Positions 36,255-48,482 of a stretch of 64,000 nucleotides of DNA are shown here, in pieces. Made by a program: the position numbers and the translations under genes. This stretch comes from Arctopsyche grandis (Eukaryota; Arthropoda; Insecta; Trichoptera; Hydropsychidae). A model generated the notes under the pieces. It made no database searches and was not told the origin of the DNA. It saw nothing but the letters and a program-made list of their open reading frames with translations. How positions within the stretch are numbered: position 1 is the stretch's first letter; each line of letters begins with the position of its first letter. The stretch is taken from NCBI RefSeq assembly GCF_051622035.1, contig NC_135360.1, forward strand, positions 10,468,001 through 10,532,000, written 5' to 3'.

Positions 36255-36420
36255 TTACAAATTATAAATTTTGAAAGCATATTCAAATTGTGGTGACATA
36301 CGAATTTTTGCCAATGTGATGGAGGAACCGTTACAACAATGAAATCATATAAATTGGCAAACTCTGATAGGAAACAATCGACTCAGAGTCACATACATAT
36401 ATCCAAGTGACTCTGAACTT
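36255..36420 (-). mobile_element. tRNA-derived SINE, body and 3' part
   Basis: On the minus strand it carries GACTCTGAGTCGATTG, TTTCCTATCAGAGTTTGCCA, ATTTCATTGTTGTAACGG and TGTCACCACAATTTGAAT, the ordered body blocks of the SINE seen in full at 60631-61078. The tRNA-like head is missing. Confidence 0.75.
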
Positions 36421-36477
36421 CATATATCAAGAAATAGAACGGGAAACATAAATGCATTTTTTTATTACAAGGATCTT

Positions 36478-36660
36478 CTATATTTCACTTCGTTCATTGG
36501 TCTGACAACATATGGATACTATTTATATCCTACATACATTCTTCCGATCGTTTTGAAACTTTGCCATTTTGCGCGGTTTGGTTAACAATAGATATTCAAA
36601 GCAATTCCGCCGGTGAAAAATAATCGTAATAGACACGTTTAAAATATGCTACAATTTTGA
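36478..36660 (-). repeat. Dispersed repeat family C, copy 1
   Basis: The reverse complement of this stretch aligns with 43603-43760. Shared blocks are TATTACGATTAT-TTTCACC, CGCAAAATGGCAAAGTTTCA, CGATCGGAAGAATGTA and GTCAGACCAAT. No coding frame. Class unknown. Confidence 0.7.
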
Positions 36661-36846
36661 CCATCTTAACGTCTTATGGTAAGTAGCCTAATTTATTTCC
36701 CTTTCCGCCACCCTCTCGTTTTGTCAAATTTTAATTGTTTAAACGCCTAGTTCTTTTTCTTTTTCACACGACATCTTATAAAATTTGCATTATTGCCATG
36801 TTCAGGGCATATGAACAAAAACGGGGCACATAATAATATGCGATGC

Positions 36847-37192
36847 GGTGCAAACGATCGACAAGCACCATACAGACTGAACCACAGATTAACGACACGT
36901 GTACCTTATGAGTGCGCACTGCTCGCACTTACACTAAGCGAAATCTACCCGAAGTCCCGACATACCTACCCTGTATACGTTCTGTGCTTCTGATACTTTA
37001 GTTCCGAATTTTGCCTTATTAAACTCGCCAGAAAGATCCAACTCAATTTTAACAATTGCACCTGTGCACATCGAAAGGTTACTCGTCATCTGATGTGCAA
37101 TCTATCATTCGTGAAGTCGAGAATTGCGTTTAAAGCAGCCATCCAATTAATTTGTGGTTCAGTCTGTCTGGCGCTTGTCGATCGTTTGCACC
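36847..37192. mobile_element. MITE with about 46-bp inverted terminal repeats
   Basis: The left arm at 36847-36892 and right arm at 37147-37192 are inverted copies with a few mismatches, each starting GGTGCAAACGATCGACAAGC. Total 346 bp. I see no clear target duplication. The 66-codon ORF at 36793-36993 runs through the left arm and is not a real gene. Confidence 0.8.
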
Positions 37193-37199
37193 AAACCAT

Positions 37200-39400
37200 T
37201 GATGTATAATACACATAGATGGGCCCTGACGTGTGATTTTGGTCGGAGATCTTGTCTTCACTAACTGAGGGGTGCGGGGGGTTTAACTAGCGGGGAAGTT
37301 GGGAAAAAAAATGGTTTTTTCTCTACGGCGCAGCGGTACCTACCTACCTACTAAGAGAAACTGTGCATGCGCCAAAAGGGAGACCAGTATAAGACGTGAG
37401 GGCGGATCTAGTGTATTATACATCAATGCACTAAACCCAATAATATGGGACTGGATAGTGTAATACGGTGACAATCTCGTTATATGGGTTTTTCGGAATT
37501 TTTTGGCAACAGAAGATTAAATGGTCATCTCAATGGTTAAAATACAGATTGTTTTTTTTTATATAGTGAAATGTCACTTCAAAAAAATTACATGACGCGT
37601 CACTATACATGAATAGAGCAGTGAATTCCTGCATATTTCATGAAAGAATATATTGTATTCGTGAACAAATGAATAATAAAAACTGAATAAAAGCTTCTAA
37701 TATATCTTATAATTTTCGTACATGCATACATGTATATATGTATGTATACAACTAGAAAAATGTAAATAATATTACAAACTGTATACTTTCGCATAGACAA
37801 AATTGTTTTGATATATGTATGTCAGTTGCGAGTGTGGGTGTGCATGTGCGCGCCCCTTTTGAGCCACTCGTGTTTTGGTTGTGTGCGTGCATTTGGATTC
37901 GTCGGTGTGAGCGCGCGTACGCGTTTGCGTGTGTAGGTGTGAATGAGTCAGGCTTACGTGCTTTATGGGTACTGAAAAGGGAAAGAGACGGCGATAGTAT
38001 CATCCGGTAGAGAGAGAGCGAGATGAAAATACGTAACATCGCTATACGCGTTCCTCCAGTTTCAATATTTAAATTTCGAATAGTTTCATAACAATGATCT
38101 AAATTACGACCAGTGCCAGCGTTACCAAAGGCTAGTCTGAAAAAATATTGTTTTGTACTGATAACATTCGTAATATGAAAATGTCGTTTTTTTAATTTGT
38201 TTAAAATCAATTCTTATTGGATTCTTGTATGTATATTTGTATTATTTGTATGTCGCTTAGAGTTCATTCAGATTTGAAGTGGTTTAAAATGTACACCCTT
38301 CTTATGGAAGTTATATGTATTTTATAAAACTTAGTTGTGCTTCGTGAACGCGCATGTGCATTCGGTACTTCTTTCTTAATCCAGCTCCTCTCAAACTTCT
38401 TGACGTTTTGTAATATTAATTTCAATTTAACTCTACCAGCCAGTTTGACTTTATATCTAATATAATAATACGGTCATAGTTACTTATTTTTGAAAGAGTA
38501 GACATTTATTATTATCTAACAAGATTCCGACAAGAATATTAATGTACAAAAAAAAATCAAACATAATCGATTCAGTCAGAGCCGCCGAGAATTAATTCCG
38601 GGCCCTATGACAAACTTAAACATAGATCTTACAGATATATTTTTAATACGCGAAAAGTCTATCAAAACTATTAGAAAAATACATATAAGTTGCTTTTTAT
38701 TTTTTTTTAAATAATTGAATATGTATGATATAAAAGATACCATTTCACATGGACACAAAGAATGCGCGGATCGTTAAATAGCATTAAATAAATATATATT
38801 TGTATGTAGAATAATATAAAATATCAATACTGGTCAGTCTAACGTCCCAACACGGGGCCCCTCGAATAGTCGGGGCCCTGGAACTTTACCCCAACTCCCC
38901 CCCCCCCTCTCGTAGGCCCTGAATACAGTGGATGTAGTTATGCCCAATAGAACCAACTAATGCAAATGGTTTTTTGATATATGTAACTAACTATATATTT
39001 GTTTGGCATATACAATTAAATTCAAAGTAATTAAAAAAATAGTTATATTTTTATTCATCATTATTGGTTATGTTGGGCAATGCTATGTACGTTAAAGTAT
39101 AATTAAATGGTATAATAATCTAGAATTTAAAACTTGCAATCGTATGACATTCGAAAAGCGACAAAACAAAAAGGCTAAACGAGGCGACGTGCAATGTGTA
39201 ATTGCCGCATCAATTTAAATTTGGTCCTAATTGCGCGAACCCCACCCAGACGCGGCGAGTCAAAATAAAATAATAAATGACATATAATACGATAGCGACA
39301 AGTTTGTGGGGGTTCCGCACGTGCCACATGTTGAGATTTCAGGTTTGGGGCAATGTATATATATGTTTTTTTTTTTTTTGTTTCCTGCTTCACTTCTTCC
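37200..39400. other. Intergenic DNA
   Basis: No supported gene. A GT/GC-rich stretch at 37820-37960 makes long overlapping ORFs (to 152 codons on the minus strand) with repetitive composition; I read these as chance. Confidence 0.5.
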
Positions 39401-39700
39401 CACAAGCATTCACTCGGGTTCGTTCCGCGGGCGGGTGCGCTCGTGCGAACCGGCGCGCCTCTCTCGCAAACAACGCAACAAAGCGACTCGCGAACACGTC
39501 GAGTAAACCGAACGAATTTTACTTTAAAATGTTTCGAACTGAACGCGTCGCTGAAACTTTATTATTACTGAAAAAAAAATGATCGCAGAACGGGGGGACT
39601 GCATGGCCATGGTCTCGCGCGCTAAGACCACAACTGACAGTTGGGAGGGCGACCGGCTTCCGGTGCGGCCGCCGATTCAACCCTCACCGCAAACAAGGTA
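39400..39700 (+). promoter_or_regulatory. CpG-rich island, candidate promoter and 5' exon region
   Basis: This is by far the most CpG-dense stretch near 39 kb (for example CCGCGGGCGGGTGCGCTCG), in sharp contrast to the AT-rich surroundings. It is followed by a possible first coding exon with a consensus donor (39579-39697). No TATA box is evident. Confidence 0.5.
39579..39697 (+). CDS. Candidate first coding exon of an unidentified gene
   Basis: An ATG at 39579 follows an in-frame TGA at 39552 and opens a frame of 39 full codons plus two bases. It ends at AAG followed by GTAAGA (donor at 39698-39699), a strong 5' splice site. The peptide starts MIAERGDCMAMVSRAKTTTD, with SWEGDRLPVRPPIQPSPQT after it, a non-repetitive, Pro/Arg-containing start that could be the disordered N-terminus of a regulatory protein. 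I do not recognise it. The next exons are not apparent in the window and could lie beyond 64 kb. It may also be wrong: the evidence is the CpG island, the donor and the clean frame only. Confidence 0.4.
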
Positions 39701-39729
39701 AGAACGAATGGTTTCACCTCGTCTTTGTC

Positions 39730-40660
39730 ACTCTGTGTGTGTGTGTATGTGTTTGTGTATATGTGTGTATGTTCTCGGCTGCAGGACTTCCCGAGAACAA
39801 AGTGGTCCTTAAAAATAATAAAAAAAAAATGAAAAGAACGAAGGGACGTAAAAAGTTGAAACGTGGGCATCTATTTACACGATCGTCCCTTTTCAAATAT
39901 TCCCCGTGTATTGTATGTTTGACAATTCATATTGTCGGGGACAAATTTTCAAACGTTCAGTTTGAAAATTTTAGCCCGCATTTCATTTGTTTCTTCCGTA
40001 GTATTTAAATATTCGAATGAAACTAAACATGTATGTAATTAATTACCTTACATGAAAATCTTTTAGTCTTAATAAGCCAATTTTGATGAGTCGGGGATTT
40101 GGATCTAAGATCCAAAACTCATGCAAACTTCCCAAAAGATTTTTTTATATTTATCAGTGACACTTATTACAGTAACGATACGGAACTGCACACATTAAAA
40201 TATCAATATAGCAAACTTTTAAGGATGTATTAATAAATATTCATTATAATGAAATTTCGTTGTTTCAGTATTCGACATTCGAGTTTTCCTTTTTTTTATT
40301 GTTAAATTAGGACTTATTGTAATACCCAGACTACGACATTGGATCTACTGATTTTAATTATAATATTGGAATTTGTCCATTTTGTAATATGTATATGTAG
40401 ATGTATCAGATAAGGACGATTTTTCAACTTTTTAAAGCTACTTGAAATTTAAAAAATGATCTATCATCATCATTAGAGATCGGCGTCGAGAATGCTTTTA
40501 TGCACAAAAAATGGTTCACTATTGCCAGTTTCTATTGCCAACCTTTTTTTGCTCTCTTGCTTTGTAGGACAATAATAATTGACAATAGTTAACTATTTTT
40601 TGTGCTTAACTTCTGATCATCACCATCAAAGATCAATTGATTAGAGATCAATCAAATTGA
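39730..40660. other. Non-coding stretch after the CpG island
   Basis: Contains a TG microsatellite at 39735-39770, then AT-rich DNA with nothing assigned. If the candidate exon is real, this is its intron. Confidence 0.5.
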
Positions 40661-40664
40661 CAAT

Positions 40665-40935
40665 ATTGAATCATGTTTTGGGCGAAAAGCATCCATCCAA
40701 CGCCGATCTTTGATCATCATTTACAGCCATCCGCCATCCTCTCACAGACCTCTCCAACACGCTTACATATTTTGTCTTTGTTTTGGGCAACTCACATCCA
40801 TCTAATCCCACACCTTATTTATTTTTCTAATCTCATCCACCCCTGTGGTATTCCTTGCACCATTTTATATTCTCTCGGGTACCATTCGACCACTTTTTTC
40901 GTCCATCTATCGTCTGTTTTCTAAATTGATTGTGA
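40665..40935 (-). mobile_element. LINE 3' end, reverse transcriptase C-terminus, copy 2
   Basis: The minus strand translates to IDDRWTKKVVEWYPRE, then CGIRWM, VAQNKDK and RVGEVCERMADGCK, with internal stops. This is the same terminal tail as at 35690-35945 and better preserved at its start. Both copies lie on the same strand about 5 kb apart but are too diverged to be a recent duplication. Confidence 0.8.
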
Positions 40936-41637
40936 ATATTTACGAATTTCGGTGGCTTTTTATTATCTTTTTTTTGTCTAATTCTTTAATCAATCATTAT
41001 GTATGTACGTTTATAATTGAGTTTGATTAAATTTGAATTTTTTTTCGTTGATGAAATTTGCAAATGGCCGCGTTTTATAAAATGTTTCAAATTGCTTTTT
41101 GTGCTATTCGTTGGAAATAATTTTGTATACCTAATTGAAATTCTCATTGTTAGTTAGCTCGCATAGCCCGCAGTGGTAACAAATGATGCAATTTTTATTC
41201 TATATTATTATTTTTTATATGAACTTGTATTATCATGGTAAGGATTTGACCTCATCTCCGCGTTGTCTCTCATTATGTCATAGTTTTTTTTGTTTATATT
41301 TTGGTTTGGAACATCTGTTACAACTCAAATTACAATACGTATTTTAAAAACCAAACACGCGCATTTTTACGTGCCTATACGTAGGTATGTACGTATGTAC
41401 TAAGGCTTCCAATCCCAGGATCCCGGGAACTTTGAACACGTCCTAACGAACTGAAACTTAGTAAATCTCTTTTTTACTAGCCTCTTTTCAGCTTGCTTTC
41501 GATTTTTTCGTCTGACAATATTTGGGTTCTTATCCACACTCTTTTGTGTCGATGAATAATTACTGGACGTTACAAACTATTTGTAAAAAACGAATCAATG
41601 AATCAAAGTGATGTTTTTTTACTTTATTTGATTACAT

Positions 41638-41940
41638 TAAAGGATGTCGTTTATTTACTCTTAGAAATCTAAAAATGGATGCGAACCTAAAATTTAAAGA
41701 ATGTAGCCAAACTCTCAAAACAAGAACGCCAATATGAGGAGTATTTTTTGCGTGAAACATCGGGAGAGTTTGCAAAATGCAATTGAACGGTTTTGAAATA
41801 GGAAAATATGCAATTGAACAATTTTTTCCTTTTTTTGTTATACATTTGATTCCCGGTGCTAGCACCGGGATCCCGGGATTGGAAATTTCTAGCATCGCAA
41901 TCCCGGTGCTGAAGTAATCTTCCGGGATTGGAAGCACTAG
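41638..41940 (-). repeat. CCCGGG-type dispersed repeat family, copy 2
   Basis: Reverse complement of the repeat at 32108-32395, ending on the + strand with CCGGGATTGGAAGCACTAG. The 101-codon minus-strand ORF over it (41632-41937) overlaps the repeat exactly. In copy 1 the same frame is broken, so coding is uncertain. Confidence 0.75.
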
Positions 41941-43600
41941 TATGTACGCTTTGGAGAAGACTCGTTTTTTTTTTTTTGTAATTATTTTTATATTCTAAAA
42001 ATAATGTCTTAAATATGTAGATGTTTTTCCAATGTGATTAGCTGTGAAATTATAATTTCATTAGTACGTTTTATATGCATTGACTTCCTTGAGTATACAC
42101 TATAATTGCGGTCGTTTCGCTCACACTTTATGGTCAATTCGATTTTTATTCCGCTAAAATACCACATATAAACTTGAAACGGAATCGATTATTTTATTAC
42201 CAATTTTGATGACTATGATTTTATTTTTATTTTTTTGGCGTTGATAATTTTGAATTATGAACATATTAGATACTATGCGGGTGATATACGAGTGTATAAA
42301 TTAGCCGAAGGAAATTAATGGCATTTTATGAAGAAAAACTGGGCTTATGTTATTTTTCAGAGGGTCGACAACGGTAGGAATAATGCGCCGGTCATATTTT
42401 ATTAAACCAGATAAATCAAAAGAAATTTACTTTTTTCCCCATACGCACACCACGTGTGTATATGGTATCACGTGATATCACGTTTATAGAGAGATACGTA
42501 ATTTATTTCGGGAGAAAAAGGGGGAGGGAGAAATTCGACCCAACGGGAATAAACGAAAATTTATTCGAAATAAAAGACCGATTACTACCGGCTTGACTGT
42601 ATGGTTTCCAAACATTTTATATTACATATGCGTATTTTTAGTTCTTTAGGATCGCTTTCGTTGAATATATGATATCTGATTCCCCCCCCCCCCCCCTCTC
42701 AACCTCCTTCAACCATTTCTATTTTGTGAATAATATACTATGTATGTATATATGTATGTACATACTCGAAAATAGTTTTACAATTTCATTCCCGAAGTAA
42801 TGCGATTTAATGTATCTTCGATTCGACGGAAGCAATATATAAAGTTTTCTGGGGTTTTCAGGGATTGTAGGACAAATGCATTATCTGTTTGAAGTTGGAT
42901 CAAAAGCTTTTCAGTACTTCCAACTCATCCGGATGAGAAATCGGTTTGTACTTTTGGTTTGGAAGTACATATGTATTCGAGTATCGGCGAGTCTACTGGA
43001 AAGTTCAGCTGAAAGCTACAACAGAAGTTCTAACAGTAAGACAAGAGTTTATTTGAAATGCGATTTTATTTGATCACCACATTGTTCAACCGCGATCAGA
43101 AGAGCGTCTGATTAAAGATCCAATAATATCTTAATTAAAAAAACGTATTTAAATTATTTTGAATCAGTATGTACCTACATACACATGTACCTTGTATACG
43201 TACTGTCAACTTTGATAGAAATAACAATTTAGTCCGTTCGAATGGAGAAGACGCGGATCCTACTGAGAGACGGAAATGAAAAGTGATAGATAATTTACTA
43301 AATAGTCTTTAATAAACATGCAAATATGGTGCAGCTTATGTGACACGCCAGTTCAAAAATAAAGACGTCAAAAATAGGTTTTCACAAAGTGTATCTAATA
43401 ATCTATCATTGAATTAAAAATATATGTATATGAGATATATTGAGACCCTATAATACAAATTTTATAAGATATATATTTGAAAATTATCGAGTCATAGGCG
43501 TTTAAATTTATTAAAATCTGATAAAACGAGTGGGGGGGGGGGGGAAGTCAAATAAACAAGGCTATTGGCAATGGTTGGGTTGTCACCTTGTCTTTTTAAG
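41941..43600. other. Intergenic DNA
   Basis: No gene seen. E-box-like CACGTG motifs cluster at 42452-42480, including TATCACGTGATATCACG. Meaning unknown. A C tract lies near 42682. Confidence 0.5.
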
Positions 43601-43602
43601 TC

Positions 43603-43760
43603 TTAAACGTATTTATTACGATTATATTTCACCATCGAACTAGCGGAAGCAATTGTAATCTCTATCGGCGCAAACCTCGCAAAATGGCAAAGTTTCAAAG
43701 CGATCGGAAGAATGTAGGAAGTTTTTCAGACCAATTGGTGGAGTGAAACTAATAGAAGCC
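43603..43760 (+). repeat. Dispersed repeat family C, copy 2
   Basis: Pairs with the reverse complement of 36478-36660, as described there. Confidence 0.7.
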
Positions 43761-44840
43761 TTCTAAAAATGACACAAGATAAATATCTAATATGTACATA
43801 TATATTCTTATTAAAAAAATAGACCATTAAATCATATATACGTACGCAGTTAATTCAAGTAACTGATTTAGAAAAGACCCCATCCCAAGAGTACGCATGT
43901 GTATCGCCACGGAGCAAAATCGATAAATGTAAAAAAATGTAAACAGCTTGCAATCTAATAAAGTGTTCCGAGTTTAGGTAAGGAGCTTCGAAGGGCACCC
44001 AATACATATTATATTTAAAGTTTCAAAAATGATTCTTCTGCAGGAAAAAGTTTCTTCTTTCCTCCTTCCTCGACCTTCAGATGGGTGGTGCACGCGCAAT
44101 TAATTGCCACCCATCCATCTTCATTAACACCAAACTGACAGTTTTAGGTCTACTCTCTTCAATATGTAAAATAAGCGAGCCGGGGGGTAATCTTACCTCT
44201 TGTTTATATATAATATAATATAATATAATACATTGAACGCGTACACGGTGGGCTTGGCCGTCACACGTTTCGTGTCAACTTGTTTTTCTTGCGAGATAAG
44301 CAATTTTATTCGAAAAAAAAACTGTGCATACTTCACTTTCATATTGTGTATGTATGTATATTATATTTCGTTCATCCAAGGAACTCGATATACCAAGTAT
44401 GAGCTAGAGTCTTGACTAGAATAATGGATCGGCTATCGTAGTTTGTTATCTTTTTATTGCTGTCATTTCCTTTGCAATATCAAGTTGCCTAGTTAAAAAC
44501 TCGTATCGCACAATACTCATTCAGTATATTGCACTCGACTGGAAAATGTTGCGCAGTGTGAATTTTTTTTGAGAACAATCCACTTCACTCTTACAATCGC
44601 ATCTAAAATGCTTTCAATAGTAAGAGAATCCCCTTTTTTTTATTTGTGGTACAGTTAATCATTGATATGCTTCGTGAAGTAGTCACATTCTGGTTCTGTT
44701 GAATAGTGGCTAGAAAAAAAAAGAGGAATATTAAAAAAGTGACTACATACATACATATGTATGTATATAATTGGCAGTAAAAAGTAAACTTTGTCTCGCT
44801 TTCTGTTGATGAGAGCATCTTATAGTGCTTTTCCGTCTGG
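43761..44840. other. Intergenic DNA
   Basis: Nothing recognisable. Confidence 0.5.
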
Positions 44841-44845
44841 TTGAC

Positions 44846-45067
44846 GGACTATTGGCCGACGGACGCTTAGCCGAACGGACATTAGAACGACAGACATTTG
44901 GCCGAATGAAATTTTTAATTGTTAAAATTTATCAAAAATATCTAATTTGAATGATAAGTCGAGGCGATTTCTGAATGATGTATCTATTTTTAGTGCGTTT
45001 TCCAGTCATTTTGATACAAAATTGGCCGGATTTTCGTTCGGCCAAGCGTCCATTTAACCAAAAGTCC
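44846..45067. mobile_element. MITE with about 33-bp imperfect inverted repeats
   Basis: The left arm (44846-44878) reads GGACTATTGGCCGACGGACG and on to GCCGAACG. The right arm (45035-45067) is its inverted copy (GGACTTTTGGTTAAATGGAC, then GCTTGGCCGAACG). Inside are more GGCCGAA motifs (44900). About 220 bp, no coding. Confidence 0.7.
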
Positions 45068-45137
45068 AAAAGTGTGTGTGTGTGTAGATAACGCTATATA
45101 ATACATACTTAATTTAAAGACGATTTCCAAATTCTTA

Positions 45138-45208
45138 ATTTGCTCAGCGGTAGAGCGTGCGAGCTGTCAGTAGGAGACTCGCGGGTTCGAACCCACCCAG
45201 GGTGACAT
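45138..45208 (+). repeat. tRNA-like SINE head
   Basis: GCTCAGCGGTAGAGCG (A box and D-arm-like) is followed about 35 bp later by GGGTTCGAACCCACCC (B box and T-arm). I could not fold a proper acceptor stem around them, and it runs into T-rich DNA. I call it a tRNA-derived SINE or pseudogene rather than a working tRNA. Confidence 0.55.
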
Positions 45209-46095
45209 TTTTTCTTCTATTCTTTCTGCATAGAAGAAAAAATGTACATATATGAATATATGTACATTAAAAAATTTAATTCTAATGCACCCGATGTTAT
45301 TTCATCGAGCCTATTACTTACCTAATTGATAAAATAATAACAAGGCGTAGAAATGAAAAATCGTCATTCCATATATGGAGAAACGATATTGCGCTGCAGA
45401 ATATTTATACGGACTTATGTATGTAAATCAACACGATTGAATTGGCAATTCGATGTTATACTAAACTGATCATTTTGAAGCCAAGTAGAGCTGGGTACTT
45501 TCGTTACTTTCCTATGCGACTCGATGTGTGTATAACAATATGCCAGCCCCCTCTTTCAATTCCATCGTAATTTCAACACTCCCCCTCCTAAACGAATACG
45601 TTTCCGAAACACATAAACTTATTAATTCAGTCAACACATTTCCTTGTTGCCAACTTGATTAGTTGTTTTTATTTACGCGTACGACATATCATGCAACTCA
45701 ACCCTTCTGCAGTGTTGGATTTCCGAAACGCTAATTAAGGGGCTCACTTTACACATCAAAAGAATTGGGTTTCTGGACCAAGTATTATTATTGTATCTTA
45801 CATTGTTTCTGCCGCATTATTACCTTCCAACGTTTCAAAATCTTGCAAAGTCAACACGTTATTAATGTGCGTTTGGTTTCTTTTTGCATTTCTTTATTTT
45901 TAGATACATATAATATGTGGATGCATGTACATATGTATGTATTATGATCAGTTTCTTCTTTTCCATCTTTTCTTTGCCTCCTCCTCTTGTTACTTCACGC
46001 CCTGTGCGTTATGAATCGCACAAAATGTAAACCGTTAGTAAGTCGGTGTGTATTTGGTGTAGGCACAGAAATGTACGTGGCATGTGTTTTTTTTA
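45209..46095. other. Intergenic DNA
   Basis: No gene. CACCCGATGTTATTTCATCG near 45290 belongs to the palindromic repeat also seen at 3731. Confidence 0.5.
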
Positions 46096-46098
46096 AGG

Positions 46099-46260
46099 CT
46101 TGTTTTAGCTTAAAAACGCTAGCACGCCTAATCAATATAGTCGCGATCTTTGACAAAAATCACCCTCTGGAGTGTTTTTGACATACATGTGTTTTGACAG
46201 TGATCGATAACAATGACATTAAGATACGCCCATCACCACGAGCACGTTCCGTGCCACACT
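46099..46260 (+). repeat. Dispersed repeat family D, copy 1
   Basis: Shares the block AAAATCACC-TCTGGAGTGTTTT and the exact 15-bp core ACAGTGATCGATAAC (46197-46211) with 51473-51560 (minus strand), and GCTAGCACG plus the same core with 53340-53430. Class unknown. Confidence 0.55.
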
Positions 46261-46930
46261 TTTGGGTGTGTTCTCATCACGACCGTAGCTAGAATTTTTT
46301 TTATGGAAGGGGTTGAAACACGTCGAAAACTTAACTTTTTATAAAAAATATTGAATAGATGTGTAAATTAAATTTTATGTTTTTTTTTTTCTGAATATAT
46401 TCTTCAACGTGTACCTTTTATTAAATTGTATATGAGAAAAAATCCATTTAATCTAATTCTTTGAAAAAAATCTTATGTTCCCACTTATCTTCATGTTTAA
46501 CAACAAAATTCGCATTCACAATATGATATTTACGAAAATTAAATTTTCAAAAACCGAAATAACAAATAAATGCCATGTATTATATTATTAAAAAATAAAT
46601 GCCATTGAAAGCAGAAAGAAGACTGAGTTTTCTTCGGGATTTAAAAAACAATAAAATTTACCGAAAATATAACATTCTTTTTTACATTTTGTTTCGAAAA
46701 GTGCCAGAAAATTATATTATTTTTTTGAAAACGATTGGAACATTGATAAACTAAGCCAAATCTCATAAATATAATACTATTTTTTTACTTTAGCCCCCCT
46801 CCCTGACTACGTCTTTGGTTCTCACCATTATACTTTCTGTGCTGGAATTTAATCCGTTTATAAAGTTTGGACCACTTTTTTTGTACACCGAAGTGTTTCT
46901 CTACATATGACCGATCTGGGGTAGGTAATA

Positions 46931-48480
46931 CAGGTAGTCCTCGACTTACGACGGTTCGCACTTACGACCGAAAAAAAAAATTATTAATTAATTATTTTTT
47001 AAAAATTGATTGATAAATCTCAAGCGGATGTGAGTTATGAAAACGGGGAATTCTCTTTCGGAAGAAATGAAACATCGCAGTAGTTTTAAAAATTAAGTTA
47101 TGACTCATTCCTTTGGGATTCGTCACCAGTCGCAAACTCATACGGTCGTTACCGTTTGTTACATAACTGTTCGTTATTGTTTTAGGATGTTTATTTTCTC
47201 AATTTCGTGTTGATTAGTGCTCAAATGTTTATTTATAAGAACATTTATAATGTGTGATAAAGAAACGGGATAATGACTGATAAAGAAACTCTTGTTAAAA
47301 AAAAGAGAAAGGTGATAGACTTAGAAATGAAACTTTAAGTGATAAAACAATATGATAGTGGTAAAAAAGTGATGGACTTTAATATATATAATTTGAAATT
47401 GTCACATTTAACGGTCTCCACTGTTTTAAAAGATAAAGAAAAAAATCGTAAAGCCGTAAAAGGGTCCTTGTCAATTAAATCTAAAATAATAAATAAAAAA
47501 AGACTCGGACCCATTCAACAAATGGAAAAATTACTAGTGATTTGGATGGATGACAAGATTGAAAAGCGAATTCCATTGCGTCTCTTAAAGCTCATTATTT
47601 AAAAATTATATTTGCGCAAGGCATTGAAGCAATAGAAGAAGGAAAAACTTTTCAAGAATTTTGGAAAAATTATAATATCCTTCATGCTATAAGAAATATA
47701 GATAAGGGATGGACCCTTTAACGGCTTAAGAAGTTACTTCAGCATGTACATATGTACGGAATATAGAAAAAAATCACCAATCGATTTGAACCCGTTTCTC
47801 TTTCCATATACGAAAAAGAAAAAAATGACGAGGATATTACTAACCTAATCGTACAATTTAGTGAACGTCTACAATTTGACGTAGATAACGAAGACATCAA
47901 CCAACTTCTTGAAAATGATTCAGAAGATCTAACTAATGCAGAATTATTAGATCTTGAAACTCAAATGGTTGAAGAAGAGGATATTGATGAAAATGAATCA
48001 ATCACATCTGCGGAACCGCAGAAAAAAATGTATTGAAAGAAATGGCTGCTGCTTTTAATTTAATTAATCAAGGAATACAAAAGTTTGAAATGATGGACCC
48101 AGACAGTGAATGATTTCCAAATGTGAACCACAGGATTCAAGACAATCTCGCATGCTACCATGAAATATATAGAGAAAAAAAACAGGATACTGTTCAAACA
48201 AAATTAGACACATTTTTCAAAAAAACTCATACCACTGTATCTCAAACTGAAGACGAAGAAATGGGTTGTACTTATGTGATAAATGATGAGGATGTATAAT
48301 TTATAATTAATAAGTACGGATGATGTAGATGTTTAATTTTTTTTAAATTTAAATATGAATTAATTTGAATTACCGTATTAATAAAAGTAAGTAAAATCAC
48401 CGAAAAAAAATATAAATATATTCCTCGACTTACGACCGAGGTTCAGGAACGTATCTCCGTCGTAAGTCGAGGAATACCTG
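46931..48480 (+). mobile_element. Tigger/pogo-like DNA transposon, internally degraded
   Basis: Terminal inverted repeats CAGGTAGTCCTCGACTTACG (left) and CAGGTATTCCTCGACTTACG (right, inverted) differ by one base, and TA flanks both sides (46929-46930 and 48481-48482), as expected for the Tc1/mariner superfamily. A frame at 47339-47602 encodes YDSGKKVMDFN, TVSTVLKDKEKN and MEKLLVIWMDDK, typical of the N-terminal DNA-binding region of Tigger/CENP-B-like transposases. An acidic later segment (EDLTNAELLDLETQMVEEED) matches their C-terminal part. The catalytic middle is mostly missing at 1,550 bp total, so it is non-autonomous. Confidence 0.88.
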
Positions 48481-48482
48481 TA

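Noticed and set aside
37752..38210. 152-codon minus-strand ORF
   Set aside because: Crosses a GT/GC-repeat tract that yields repetitive residues (HANAYARSHRR). No conserved motif.
42450..42482. Cluster of CACGTG E-boxes as a clock-controlled enhancer
   Set aside because: The motif is short, partly palindromic AT/GC sequence, and there is no gene nearby that I can support. Mentioned only in the region note.
45138..45208. A working tRNA gene
   Set aside because: A and B boxes are present, but I found no matching 7-bp acceptor stem or sound anticodon arm, so it is listed as SINE-like.
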